The position numbers and the translations under genes are program-made. Positions 20,052-27,885 of a stretch of DNA of 35,647 bases are shown here, piece after piece. The first letter of the stretch is position 1, and every line of letters starts with the position of its first letter. The DNA is taken from IMG/VR virus record IMGVR_UViG_3300027963_005060, positions 1 through 35,647 of that record; one strand, written 5' to 3'. The DNA is from a virus. The notes beneath the pieces were generated by a model that worked only from the letters and a program-made list of their open reading frames with translations, was not told the DNA's origin and searched no databases.

Positions 20052-20064
20052 TACCTGCTTTTTT
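20034..20064 (-). terminator. Rho-independent terminator after the DctP-like gene
   Basis: AAAAAAGCAG pairs with CTGCTTTTTT, with an 11-nt loop and eight T in a row on the minus strand. The A/T arms make it functional in both directions. Confidence 0.85.
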
Positions 20065-20076
20065 CTTTTGGGTGCA

Positions 20077-21031
20077 TTAACTGCGTTTGATTTGATCTAT
20101 CAAACCGGGTGTGAATGTCGGCTCGAATTTTTCGTAGACCACTTGAGTTTTTTGTTGCCAGTCGGCTCGTTCTGCTGGTGTTAACTCGTGTATGTTGACA
20201 CCTTCGGCTATGAGTCGTGCTCTTGCTTCTTCGCCGTCATCGATTGTGGCTTGACGCTCTTTGCGTCCGGCACGGATGGCAGCATCTTTGATCACAGCAC
20301 GAACTTCGGGACTGAGTTGTTGCCAGAAATCGTCACGCATGATCATGGTGGTCAAGAACAGGCTGTGCTTGGAATCAATTACTGATTCTGTTACTTCGTT
20401 TTGACCCAGTGGGTACACACGACTGTATACGCCTTCGCCTGCATCGCAGTCACCTGCTCGGATGTGTTGTGTGAGATCTTCAATCTCACACACATAAGGC
20501 TCTTCCACGCCCAGCACCCGGAATGTTTCCTGGGCCACTGGATTGCGATTAGTTCTTATCTTCATCAACCAAACCTTGCAACGTGTTGACTTTCTTGCTG
20601 GAAAGAATGTTACGGAAACCACCGCTGTATGTGAAGGCCATGCCGCGTACATTGGATTTTTCAGTGATCTTGTTCAACAAGAACTCGCCCACTTCGCCTT
20701 CCAACACTCGTGTGGCGTGTGCATGATCTTCAAAGATAAAAGGCATTTCCAAGGCCAACATGTCTTGGTCATACTTTTCGGCCAACCATGTGGTGTACAT
20801 CTGGCTCATTTCGATCTTGCCTTGTTCCATGAGGTCCAGCAAATCGTGCTTGGTCACAATAACACCATTGTTGTACTTTTGGCTGTACTCGCTCAGTGTC
20901 ATTACTTCAACTTCGATTTTTTCTGCAGATTGTGCAGCATTCACAAAGTCTTGAAAATCTTTGGCAGCACGGACAAAAAGGCTCAATGGCTCGTGTGCAA
21001 TTACCCAACGAATTTTGGTTGTCTTGGTCAT
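20077..21031 (-). pseudogene. TRAP DctP-like solute-binding gene, frameshifted (copy 2)
   Basis: Two overlapping frames together encode one DctP-like protein. Frame 1 (21031 to 20549) covers IRWVIAHEPLSLFVRAAKDF to YSGGFRNILSSKKVNTLQGL and then meets TAA. Frame 2 (to 20077) resumes with KIRTNRNPVAQETFRVLG and continues to the normal C-terminus. Comparison with copy 1 at 2377-3333 places the +1 shift near 20565-20580, between NTLQGL and KIRTN. No signal peptide is present, as in copy 1. It may be a real inactivating mutation, a sequencing error or, less likely, a programmed +1 shift. Both halves keep good conservation, so the change is recent or artefactual. Confidence 0.8.
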
Positions 21032-21122
21032 AACAAACTCCTGTGTTTAAAATATACGATTGTGTTTGTTGCTGGCAGAAGAACTCTGCTACGGTTGGCG
21101 TTCTGGGTGTATCACACCAGTA

Positions 21123-21142
21123 AAAGGGTTTTTCTACCCTAG
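21123..21142 (-). terminator. Weak terminator-like hairpin
   Basis: AGGGT/ACCCT with a 6-nt A-rich loop and a short T-run on the minus strand, between the 172-residue gene and the DctP-like gene. The 209-nt gap 21032-21240 otherwise holds only the palindrome at 21153. Confidence 0.4.
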
Positions 21143-21152
21143 GCGTCAAATT

Positions 21153-21168
21153 GGTCCGACGTCGGACC
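21153..21168. repeat. 16-bp perfect palindrome
   Basis: GGTCCGAC followed directly by GTCGGACC, with no spacer. It is GC-rich in an AT-leaning gap, about 120 nt upstream of the DctP-like gene. A dimeric protein binding site is the simplest reading. Confidence 0.7.
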
Positions 21169-21240
21169 GGTTCCGGCGTTGCTTGTTTTTATTTAGCAAG
21201 CCAGAGTCAATAATGCAGAATTCTGCAAAGATTTTGAGAA

Positions 21241-21759
21241 TTATCCCTGCACCACATGCCAACCCAGGCGTTTTAGGTCTTCGCGTATTTGTTCGGTTAC
21301 CTCACCTTCGCCTACGTATCCATTGGCCTCCACTATGTCGGCGTCTCGAATGCCGCTACAGTACCAGTCCATGTAGTCACCGCGTTCCAGCATGTCAGCC
21401 ACTATGTCACCGGCATAACGCCAGCTGCAACTCCAAGTCTGTCCTTGCAACAAAGTCCAAACTTCTTGTTTCTGAAACTGATTGTTGCACAAGGCCGCAT
21501 ACATGTTTTGTGCATAGGTCGAACTTGATCGAGCCTTGGCCAAAATCCAGTCAGTGCTGCGCAAGTCCCACTCCAGGTTGTTGGCCTGCCATTCGGGATC
21601 CGCTTCGCGCTTGACTTTTTGCTGGTCCATGCTGTCAAACAGGCCTGTCATGGCCAGGATATCGGGATCGGTCATGGCTTTTCCTTGGGCTATTTTGCGT
21701 GTGAGATACCGTTGCCGACGTTGGCTGTGGGCTTGACAACTGGTACTTAACTTGCGCAT
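21241..21759 (-). CDS. Conserved phage protein, probably leaderless
   Basis: A 172-residue protein I know only as a type found in T4-like phages. Features: RRQRYLTRKIAQGKAMTDPDILAMTGLFDSMDQQKVKREADPEWQANNLEWDLRSTDWILAKA is helical and charged; the centre has NQFQKQEVWTLLQGQTWSCSWRYAG; the C-terminus is YVGEGEVTEQIREDLKRLGWHV. No catalytic motif is seen. The ATG lies 5 nt after the -10 box of a good promoter, so the mRNA would start at or next to the initiation codon. An alternative is a later Met29. Confidence 0.7.
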   Translation of the reverse strand: MRKLSTSCQAHSQRRQRYLTRKIAQGKAMTDPDILAMTGLFDSMDQQKVKREADPEWQANNLEWDLRSTDWILAKARSSSTYAQNMYAALCNNQFQKQEVWTLLQGQTWSCSWRYAGDIVADMLERGDYMDWYCSGIRDADIVEANGYVGEGEVTEQIREDLKRLGWHVVQG

Positions 21760-21764
21760 ATTGC

Positions 21765-21793
21765 ATTATACTGGATTTTTTATTCAAGGTCAA
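21765..21793 (-). promoter_or_regulatory. Sigma70 promoter of the 172-residue gene
   Basis: TTGACC (21788-21793), 17-nt spacer, TATAAT (21765-21770). It overlaps the end of the preceding gene. Confidence 0.82.
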
Positions 21794-22149
21794 CTGTGTT
21801 TTGCCAGGAACTTTTTCAAGTCACCGTAGAGGTTGATCAACACTGCTTCTTGACTGCCAAACAAGATCAACTGGTGCGATACTCGTTTGCGAAATTCCAC
21901 ATAGTAAGGCAACTGCAATTTGCGATCCATGGCAATGACGGTGTGCAGGTCCAGGCCCGCCAAGGGAAAATAGTAGTGTTCCAGTTGCAACAGATTGCAA
22001 AATGCATCATATCCACGATCTGTCAGTCGCATGCCGCCACCGGAACGCAGATTTTGCCACCATATGGGATATATTTCATCAACCGGTGCCCGATTGTGTT
22101 CAGGCAGTTGATCAATCAAAAGTTGTGTTAACTGTCGTTTGTCACGCAC
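21790..22149 (-). CDS. Conserved phage hypothetical protein
   Basis: A 119-residue protein with YPIWWQNLRSGGGMRLTDRGYDAFCNLLQLEHYYFPLAG, a block that I recall from T4-like phages, then YYVEFRKRVSHQLILFGSQEAVLINLYGDLKKFLA. The RLTDRGYDAF segment looks like a wing or helix of a winged-helix fold, so nucleic-acid binding is possible. It overlaps the upstream gene by 8 nt. Function unknown. Confidence 0.72.
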   Translation of the reverse strand: MRDKRQLTQLLIDQLPEHNRAPVDEIYPIWWQNLRSGGGMRLTDRGYDAFCNLLQLEHYYFPLAGLDLHTVIAMDRKLQLPYYVEFRKRVSHQLILFGSQEAVLINLYGDLKKFLAKHS

Positions 22150-22441
22150 CGGCGTCGGGGTAAATTTGTTTGCCTTGTGTCAACAACACCACTGTAAATA
22201 AATCAGTTTTGAATTGTGCGTTGAGTTTCTTGGCAAGATTGATGGCATGACCGGGATTGCTGAATGAAACTTTTTTGTACTTGGGACCAGGATATTGCAC
22301 CAAGAGATTGGCAGTTTTGAGATTGATGGGCTGATTGTTGTAAAATACTGCCCATACGCCCTCGGATGCCAGCACCTGTTCGGTCTTGTAAGTGCTTTTG
22401 TTAGTGTGATCAATCAGTATTCTGGGCTTGGGTCTGCTCAT
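22142..22441 (-). CDS. Hypothetical phage protein
   Basis: A 99-residue protein (RPKPRILIDHTNKSTYKTEQVLASEGVWAVFYNNQPINLKT, KKVSFSNPGHAINLAKKLNAQF). The alternating strand-helix pattern suggests a small alpha/beta fold. The ATG at 22441 was preferred over one at 22474 because the sequence before it is unlike protein. A TG-TATAAT extended -10 lies at 22473-22480. It overlaps the next gene by 8 nt. Confidence 0.68.
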   Translation of the reverse strand: MSRPKPRILIDHTNKSTYKTEQVLASEGVWAVFYNNQPINLKTANLLVQYPGPKYKKVSFSNPGHAINLAKKLNAQFKTDLFTVVLLTQGKQIYPDAGA

Positions 22442-22501
22442 GGTAAATCCTAAATCTGTGCATATATTTATCATTATACACCAAGATTTAAATTTGCCCA
22501 G

Positions 22502-22705
22502 CTATCGGAATCCACCGCCTTGAACTTGTATTTCAATCACTTCGGTATCTTTGGACTTGTCCTGTTGCAGTTCTTGACACTGTAACAGCAAGCGGGTGAT
22601 GTCGGCGTGCAGATTTTTGGCATCACTCATGCTCATGGAAAATTCTCGATTGCCCCGAGCATCTGAACCTTGCAAGCGTTCAATGAATCGCTGAATGTGT
22701 ATCAT
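22502..22705 (-). CDS. Small conserved phage protein
   Basis: A 67-residue protein: IQRFIERLQGSDARGNREFSMSMSDAKNLHADITRLLLQCQELQ, a helical hairpin of a sort frequent in T4-like cyanophages and pelagiphages as I recall. The start at 22705 overlaps the upstream stop (ATGA). A longer upstream frame to 22909 lies over the neighbouring gene and is rejected. Function unknown; a short coiled coil is likely. Confidence 0.75.
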   Translation of the reverse strand: MIHIQRFIERLQGSDARGNREFSMSMSDAKNLHADITRLLLQCQELQQDKSKDTEVIEIQVQGGGFR

Positions 22706-23148
22706 GGCTGTGTTTGCTGCGCTTGTTGCTGGGTTTGAAATGGCCCGCGATATTGATAGCGTTCTAGAGCAATCAACTTGGGGTCCTGCACCACACGCCA
22801 TGTTCGGTTGCGATATACTGCATACCATCCGGCTGCAAACCAGCTCTTGCTTTTGGCAGACCTGGTAAACAGCGGCAGCTTGAGCGGAATATTCCACACC
22901 GGATTGCACACACGACCTGCTGCAGGGTAACCGTGCACTAGATTGGGCTTGTGATCAGCTGTGGCATCTGCTGGCACAAATTCAATCTCTGCTCGCTGTG
23001 CAGCCATGTCAATGGTGCGATACTGACTTATGCTGTTGTTGATCTTGACTTGATAGCCGCCGTCGCAGGCTTCGATGTTGCCTACTTTTTGATTGTCTCT
23101 GTGCAATATCCAATACTGATTGGCTATCACGGGTTTTGCTATGATCAC
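22702..23148 (-). CDS. Conserved phage hypothetical protein
   Basis: A 148-residue protein starting at a GTG that overlaps the TGA of the 58-residue gene. It contains NQYWILHRDNQKVGNIEACDGGYQVKINNSISQYRTIDMAAQRAEIEFVPA, a beta-rich N-terminal unit, followed by HGYPAAGRVCNPVWNIPLKLPLFTRS and a Gln-rich end. Similar proteins occur in T4-like marine phages to my memory. There is no signal peptide or enzyme motif. Confidence 0.72.
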   Translation of the reverse strand: MIIAKPVIANQYWILHRDNQKVGNIEACDGGYQVKINNSISQYRTIDMAAQRAEIEFVPADATADHKPNLVHGYPAAGRVCNPVWNIPLKLPLFTRSAKSKSWFAAGWYAVYRNRTWRVVQDPKLIALERYQYRGPFQTQQQAQQTQP

Positions 23149-23321
23149 GGATGTTTTACCTTTCTACATTTGGCCTGGGATGAACTAGTATATTCTTTGC
23201 TGATTTCGGGATCAAGCCCGGTATTGTCACAGCTGGTATCAGGGAATACGCTCAACACATGATGAAATATCAGCAATGTGATCGTCAATCCGCCCACGCC
23301 TGCCCAAAACCATTTAGCCAT
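23145..23321 (-). CDS. Small single-pass membrane protein
   Basis: A 58-residue protein with an N-terminal hydrophobic segment WFWAGVGGLTITLLIFHHVLSVF and a polar tail with two Cys (TSCDNTGLDPEIS, SQAKCRKVKHP). It starts with AGGAG six bases upstream, overlapping the end of the exonuclease gene by 8 nt, and its TGA overlaps the next GTG. The tight coupling on both sides supports it as real. It may be an uncleaved signal anchor or a small lysis/exclusion factor; this is a guess. Confidence 0.7.
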   Translation of the reverse strand: MAKWFWAGVGGLTITLLIFHHVLSVFPDTSCDNTGLDPEISKEYTSSSQAKCRKVKHP

Positions 23322-24315
23322 TGAGAACTCCTGAATAAGTTTGATTCATCCACCTTCCAAACTGTTCAGCTGATTCGCTGCAACGATTCAACTCATACTT
23401 GCCACAAAACTGCATAAACCTCACACCCACTTGCCCCACATCGCGGTGACTGACCTGTTCACGAATGGCAGCATCTACCACAGCCTTGACTTCATCGGGC
23501 TGTGCTGTGAGATCAATCAGCACACGATTGCGCTCATAGTCGTCCAGCACACGATGCTCCACACCTTCGGGATCAGTCCAGCGTTGCAGCATCATGTTGT
23601 TCCAGTTGTAGCCCTTTCGGTCTCGGTCGGCATAGGCTTCACGGAGACCAACTTTATTCTTTGTGCCCCGCTCACGAACTCCTGGATATGCACTGAACAC
23701 ATTGTCCGAGCTGTCTCCACGCATGCACTTCTCAAATAGCAACCAGGCCGGATCCGGGGTGGCTTTTGGTTGTTTAGTTTTTTTATCAACAACAGCATTG
23801 CCTTTGGCGTCATAGGTACCTTCCAATGTGATTAATTCATCTGAGATACCGTTGTACTGTTGCACATTGGCTGCAACCAATTGCACAAAGTCGGTGTCGC
23901 TGCTGACAATGGTGTGTTGATCTTCGGGGTGTAACGCAATCCAACGAGCAATGACATCATCGGCTTCGGCTGTGGCATGCCGGATCACACTGCAATTGGT
24001 TCGGGTGGACAAGTATTTAGTCAATTCGTCATAGGTTTCCCAGAACATCTTGTCTTCTTCGGCTTCGGTCTCGGTCAATGCAGCACGAGCCACCGCACGG
24101 TTGCGCTTGTAAGGAGCATAGAAATCCTTACGCCAGCTGCGTCCTTCCAGGGCAAAAACCACATGATCTGCTTCAAAGCGTCGAGCCATTTTGTTCACAG
24201 CCATCAGCGTGATATGCAAGGCAAACCCAATTTTTTCCCAAGCATCTGCTGCTCTAAAAGCACCGTGGCGTGCTCTAAAAAACATATTGGCTGTGTCAAT
24301 TAACACATAGCGCAT
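23314..24315 (-). CDS. 5'-3' exonuclease, T4 RNase H/FEN type
   Basis: A 333-residue flap-endonuclease-like protein. The acidic active-site signature is visible: VLIDTANMFFRA near residue 7, VVFALEGRSWRKDFYAPYKRNR (the helical arch region), AEADDVIARWIA and IVSSDTDFVQLV, followed by RGDSSDNVFSAYPGVRERGTKNKV, the helix-hairpin-helix DNA-binding segment. T4 RNase H removes RNA primers during lagging-strand synthesis. This is the best phage replication marker in the window. The length fits the T4 enzyme (about 305 residues). Confidence 0.92.
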   Translation of the reverse strand: MRYVLIDTANMFFRARHGAFRAADAWEKIGFALHITLMAVNKMARRFEADHVVFALEGRSWRKDFYAPYKRNRAVARAALTETEAEEDKMFWETYDELTKYLSTRTNCSVIRHATAEADDVIARWIALHPEDQHTIVSSDTDFVQLVAANVQQYNGISDELITLEGTYDAKGNAVVDKKTKQPKATPDPAWLLFEKCMRGDSSDNVFSAYPGVRERGTKNKVGLREAYADRDRKGYNWNNMMLQRWTDPEGVEHRVLDDYERNRVLIDLTAQPDEVKAVVDAAIREQVSHRDVGQVGVRFMQFCGKYELNRCSESAEQFGRWMNQTYSGVLNG

Positions 24316-24323
24316 GGATTACC

Positions 24324-25028
24324 TCAATACAATCGTATGTCAATGATGTATTGTAACACGAAACGATGAAAAAAGCTATGGCCATCGGCACCAAAATGCC
24401 AGGATTCTGGGGAAACGGTATCGATCTTCCCGGCACGTATCACTGCATCGTAGGTCATTTGAGCATCATATGGTGCAATGTAATTGATGCCCCAATCCCG
24501 ACGATCTTCAATTTGGGAAAAGTCATTGTTGCCATTGAAAAACACATGTCGAATGTTTTGGTCTTTTAACTCTTGATGAAACTGCCAAATTTCGTCATGT
24601 GCCTGTTGAGTTTTTTGTTGCCAGTCTACATCGACCACAAACTGCTTGTAACGATCCTGATGATCCCGGGGAACATCGTCCAGACCAGATGCACCAATCT
24701 GATAGTAGGTTCCGTCTATCAACCATTCTTCTCGTTCCCAGGTGCTCCACTGAATGATTACAAGGGTGTCGCTGAGAGTTCGACTCTGGGCGGCTATCCA
24801 TTCTCTGGCAGTTCTCAATATGCGTGTGTTGGAACTAGCACTTTCAGCACCACAATGAAAACTGGACTTCAGTGTGAGACTCAACAGTTTGCCCCAGCTC
24901 ACAGCCAGGTTGGCAGGATGTGGAGCTCGCCCCATGTGATAGAGCGTTTCGTCGTCCATGGCAAACGCATAGGGATTCACTGCCTCGGCTGCAGCAGTGT
25001 GACTGTCACCGTTGACGTACAGTATCAT
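24324..25028 (-). CDS. SGNH-hydrolase-like phage protein
   Basis: A 234-residue protein with the block I motif YVNGDSHTAA (Ser9) at the N-terminus and a block V-like WHFGADGHSFFHRFV near the end, where Asp and His would complete the triad. Between lie SSNTRILRTAREWI (block II-like), VIIQWSTWEREEWLI and FFNGNND (block III-like Asn). It may be an esterase or sugar deacetylase acting on surface glycans, consistent with the glycosyltransferase genes downstream. The gene overlaps its upstream neighbour by four bases. Confidence 0.75.
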   Translation of the reverse strand: MILYVNGDSHTAAAEAVNPYAFAMDDETLYHMGRAPHPANLAVSWGKLLSLTLKSSFHCGAESASSNTRILRTAREWIAAQSRTLSDTLVIIQWSTWEREEWLIDGTYYQIGASGLDDVPRDHQDRYKQFVVDVDWQQKTQQAHDEIWQFHQELKDQNIRHVFFNGNNDFSQIEDRRDWGINYIAPYDAQMTYDAVIRAGKIDTVSPESWHFGADGHSFFHRFVLQYIIDIRLY

Positions 25029-25444
25029 GATACTTCGGTGCGACCACCACCTACATTGCGTGTTTTGACCACACGATTGGGATTTGCGGCTTGTTCTTGC
25101 TCCCAGGTCTCCATGACCACATGTCTACACACATTTTGAAACCACCGATCCACAACGTCACTGTCGGTGTCTGTAGGTTTCATTTGATAACCAGCACGAA
25201 CCAGGTTGGCCACAAACTTGTCGTTCCAGTCCAGTTCAAAACTGCCTTGATGCAAATTTTCGGGATCAATGTCCATACTGAGCACAGATACCCAAGGCTC
25301 ACCACGCTGCGTGGCCAGTTCCTTTTCGCTCAAGACTGGTCGCGGTTTTTTCGATGCTGGGGGAGCCTTGGGTTCTGTCACAGGCACCGCTTGCTGTGCC
25401 GGCTCCGTTGTGGTCTTCTTTCGAAATAGATCAAACATGCCCAT
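25025..25444 (-). CDS. Conserved T4-like phage protein
   Basis: A 139-residue protein: basic, proline-rich N-terminus (FRKKTTTEPAQQ to PPASKKPRP), then ELATQRGEPWVSVLSMDIDPENLHQGSFELDWNDKFVANLVRAGYQ and DSDVVDRWFQNVCRHVVMETWEQEQA. I recall this pattern from cyanophages, where its role is unknown. The stop is coupled to the SGNH-like gene by ATGA. Confidence 0.78.
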   Translation of the reverse strand: MGMFDLFRKKTTTEPAQQAVPVTEPKAPPASKKPRPVLSEKELATQRGEPWVSVLSMDIDPENLHQGSFELDWNDKFVANLVRAGYQMKPTDTDSDVVDRWFQNVCRHVVMETWEQEQAANPNRVVKTRNVGGGRTEVS

Positions 25445-25445
25445 G

Positions 25446-26234
25446 TCAAGATCCTGATTTTTTGAACACAGGGATAGGCAACATCTTGTGCAGATTGCGG
25501 CGACGGATTCTACGATACTGAGTCAAGGCTGCATATTCTTTTAGGTCTTCAGTTGCAGCGCCAGATTCGTCTTGTGACATGGCCAGTTCCAGTTCAGCAT
25601 AAGTGAGTCCACCCAGTTGGTCTTGGTCGTTGCGACCATCGTCCCAGAGTCCGTCTGTGGGTGGTGCTGCAATAATACTTTCGAGTACACCCAGTTCACG
25701 ACCCAGTGCCCACACCTCGGTCTTGTTTAGATCACCAATGGGACTGATATCCACGCCACCATCGCCATACTTGGTAAAGAATCCCACACCAAAATCTTCC
25801 ACTCTGTTGCCAGTGCCCACCACAATGCCACCATGACTTTGTGCTGTTTGGTATAGAGCCATCATTCTCAGTCGGCTGCGGCTGTTGGCAAATGCCAGGT
25901 TGATGTTGCCCGCTTGGTCAACACACACCGGTTTCAAGCCAAACTCAAATGCGTCAAACACTGCGGTCAAGTCCAGATTGATGTGCTTGACATTGACAAA
26001 GTTGCTGAGCAACCACTCTGCATGATCAGTGCTGAGTTGATGCAGGTTGGGTCGTTGTCTAATAGGCAAGGTCATGGCCACAGTGGGCAAACCAGTTCTG
26101 GCACACAAGGTGCTGACCACAGCAGAATCAATGCCGCCACTCACGCCCACAGTCAAGTTCTTGATATCATGTTGTTCGGCATAGTTTTTTATCCACGCTG
26201 TAATTTTGTCTGCTAGTTCTCTTGTTTCGTTCAC
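25446..26234 (-). CDS. nadE: NAD synthetase (ammonia-dependent type)
   Basis: A 262-residue NadE with PP-loop VGVSGGIDSAVVSTL (residues 30-44), TLPIRQRP, the Mg/ATP site GTGNRVEDFGVGFFTKYGDGGVDISPIGDLNKTEVWALGRELG, and the C-terminal YRRIRRRNLHK tail. It converts nicotinate adenine dinucleotide to NAD with ATP and ammonia. There is no glutaminase domain. The start at GTG 26234 has AAGGAA before it and removes the overlap with the QueE gene; the frame is open to 26312. A phage NadE could restore NAD when host defences deplete it; that is inference. Confidence 0.93.
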   Translation of the reverse strand: MNETRELADKITAWIKNYAEQHDIKNLTVGVSGGIDSAVVSTLCARTGLPTVAMTLPIRQRPNLHQLSTDHAEWLLSNFVNVKHINLDLTAVFDAFEFGLKPVCVDQAGNINLAFANSRSRLRMMALYQTAQSHGGIVVGTGNRVEDFGVGFFTKYGDGGVDISPIGDLNKTEVWALGRELGVLESIIAAPPTDGLWDDGRNDQDQLGGLTYAELELAMSQDESGAATEDLKEYAALTQYRRIRRRNLHKMLPIPVFKKSGS

Positions 26235-26251
26235 GAGAATTCCTTTTGAAA

Positions 26252-27106
26252 TTATTTGCCCCAACCGTTGCCCCAAAGATCCACGTGCATTCTGGGACTG
26301 TAGTTGTAGCATTGGGTCAGTGCCCAGTTGGCCACTTGCACTCGATTTTGCTCATAGGGTGTGACCACACCACCCTGTGGCATCACATACACTTTGCCGA
26401 TGAAACCAGCTGCACGATATTCGCTCACAGCTTGGTTGACTTCTTCAAAGTGTTGTTCAGTCTCTACCACAAACTTGAGATACACCCGACCCAGGTCTTG
26501 ATAGCTGGCAACCACACTGGGTCGAATGGCTTCACTCCAGGTTTCGCCACTGGCACTGAGCTTGGGACTCACACTGAATGTGAGTTCAGTGTAGCCATTG
26601 CTCCAACGATGCAGATAGTCAGCAAATGCATCATCAATGGTTTGAGTACCGTTGGTTTCGAATGTGAGATTTTCAAGATCACGCATGCTGGGATTTTCCA
26701 GCAGTTCGGGATAGGCTCGCTGCCAACCCAGGAGTGGTTCTCCGCCGGTGATCACCAAGTGTATGTCGTTGCCATTGGGCTGTGACCACTTGCCATTGGG
26801 AATCATGCCTGTCATGCGTGACACCAGGGTTTGGGTAGTCTCACCAGGGCTGAGTTCTTTGAATGCCGGATGCCAAGAAGCATAGCTGTCACAGCCAGTT
26901 GTGACCAGGGGCAAGTCTTCAAATCGATTGAACATGTGTGCCACTGTGGCAATTTCATCAGCTTCGTCGCTGCGTTTGCCAGGTGCACAGCCAAAGCTGC
27001 TGCAAGTGAAATTGCAACCAAATGTTCTCAAGAACACACTGGGCACACCCACAAAACGGCCTTCGCCTTGTAGACTGTAAAATATTTCAGAAACTTTGAT
27101 TTTCAA
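26252..27106 (-). CDS. queE: 7-carboxy-7-deazaguanine synthase QueE-like radical SAM enzyme
   Basis: A 284-residue QueE: KVSEIFYSLQGEGRFVGVPSVFLRTFGCNFTC, with Cys31 and Cys35 spaced CX3C as in the radical-SAM loop. The third ligand is either Cys40 (CX4C, unusual) or Cys72 in TGCDSYASWHP. Further on: LVITGGEPLLGWQRAYPELL, FETNGTQ and SVSPKLSASGE. It makes CDG for queuosine or 7-deazaguanine DNA bases. The TTG start at 27106 overlaps the methyltransferase TGA; an ATG at 27136 is an alternative. Confidence 0.88.
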   Translation of the reverse strand: MKIKVSEIFYSLQGEGRFVGVPSVFLRTFGCNFTCSSFGCAPGKRSDEADEIATVAHMFNRFEDLPLVTTGCDSYASWHPAFKELSPGETTQTLVSRMTGMIPNGKWSQPNGNDIHLVITGGEPLLGWQRAYPELLENPSMRDLENLTFETNGTQTIDDAFADYLHRWSNGYTELTFSVSPKLSASGETWSEAIRPSVVASYQDLGRVYLKFVVETEQHFEEVNQAVSEYRAAGFIGKVYVMPQGGVVTPYEQNRVQVANWALTQCYNYSPRMHVDLWGNGWGK

Positions 27107-27885
27107 ATTTTTCTCGCTTTGACCAACAAATGCCAACCCAGATATTCTCTCACTGCTTCACGCATGGCCTCGGGCATGGCCGCAAACCAAGGCTCCAGTT
27201 CATATCGCCCGGCTTTGTACGCTTCTATATTATACATGAAACAGTGGTCTTGACGCAACCTGTCGATTTGAAATCGGTTGCCCAGCAAGTCATGTATTTC
27301 GTGTTTGGTATAGCTCTTGGCATAGGGACAACCGTTTTGTGCTTCATACTGGTCCAGGCCCTTGAAGATCATGGCCTGCTTCCAGGAGTTCTTGGCATAC
27401 ACCATGAAACGGAATTCTCCGCCTGGCTTGAGTGCTGCATACACATTGTCGATGATCTGCTCTATGGCCGGAAAGTGATGTATTACACCATAGCTGTATA
27501 CCAGATCAAATTCATGATCAGGATAGTCTTGAGCGTTGCTAGCATCACCGCGGATAAAGGTGCCTTCTAGTCCCTCCACTTCAAATCGCTTTTGTGCCAG
27601 TTTTACGCTTTCATCACTGTAGTCCAAGCCAGTGTACACAGCACCATGTCGAGCAAATTCAGCTGCGTCCGACCCAATGCCGGGTCCAATCTCCAGCACC
27701 TGTTGACCTTGCCAGAGATGGAATCCAGCAAATTCTGCAATGTGTGGCTCCACTCGATAGCGCCGAGCACTGACTTCTTGAAAAAATTCAAGTGTGCCAG
27801 GTTCACCGCGACCGTGGCGGATGTTGCAGGGTTGTGTGTTCCAGTAGCGGCGTATGCGTTGTTCTAGTGATTCTGTTGTGTTCAT
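27103..27885 (-). CDS. Class I SAM-dependent methyltransferase
   Basis: A 260-residue methyltransferase with motif I VLEIGPGIGSDAAEFARHGA, motif II YTGLDYSDESVKLAQKRF, FIRGDASN (motif III) and the post-motif YSYGVIHHFPAIEQIIDNVYAALKPGGEF (motifs IV-VI). The substrate is not evident; the neighbours (glycosyltransferase overlapping by four bases upstream, QueE downstream) suggest a sugar or a nucleoside. The C-terminal 80 residues form a family-specific cap. It is cytoplasmic, with no signal peptide. Confidence 0.88.
   Translation of the reverse strand: MNTTESLEQRIRRYWNTQPCNIRHGRGEPGTLEFFQEVSARRYRVEPHIAEFAGFHLWQGQQVLEIGPGIGSDAAEFARHGAVYTGLDYSDESVKLAQKRFEVEGLEGTFIRGDASNAQDYPDHEFDLVYSYGVIHHFPAIEQIIDNVYAALKPGGEFRFMVYAKNSWKQAMIFKGLDQYEAQNGCPYAKSYTKHEIHDLLGNRFQIDRLRQDHCFMYNIEAYKAGRYELEPWFAAMPEAMREAVREYLGWHLLVKARKI

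Noticed and set aside
20549-20652. Programmed +1 frameshift in the DctP-like gene
   Set aside because: No typical slippery sequence or stimulatory structure is visible; copy 1 needs no shift.
3382-22471. ATAAATA motifs (for example 3382, 4617, 4874, 10142, 13847, 16936, 22465) that resemble T4-type late promoters
   Set aside because: In sequence of this composition several such 7-mers are expected by chance, and only some are near gene starts. No clear excess can be shown by eye.
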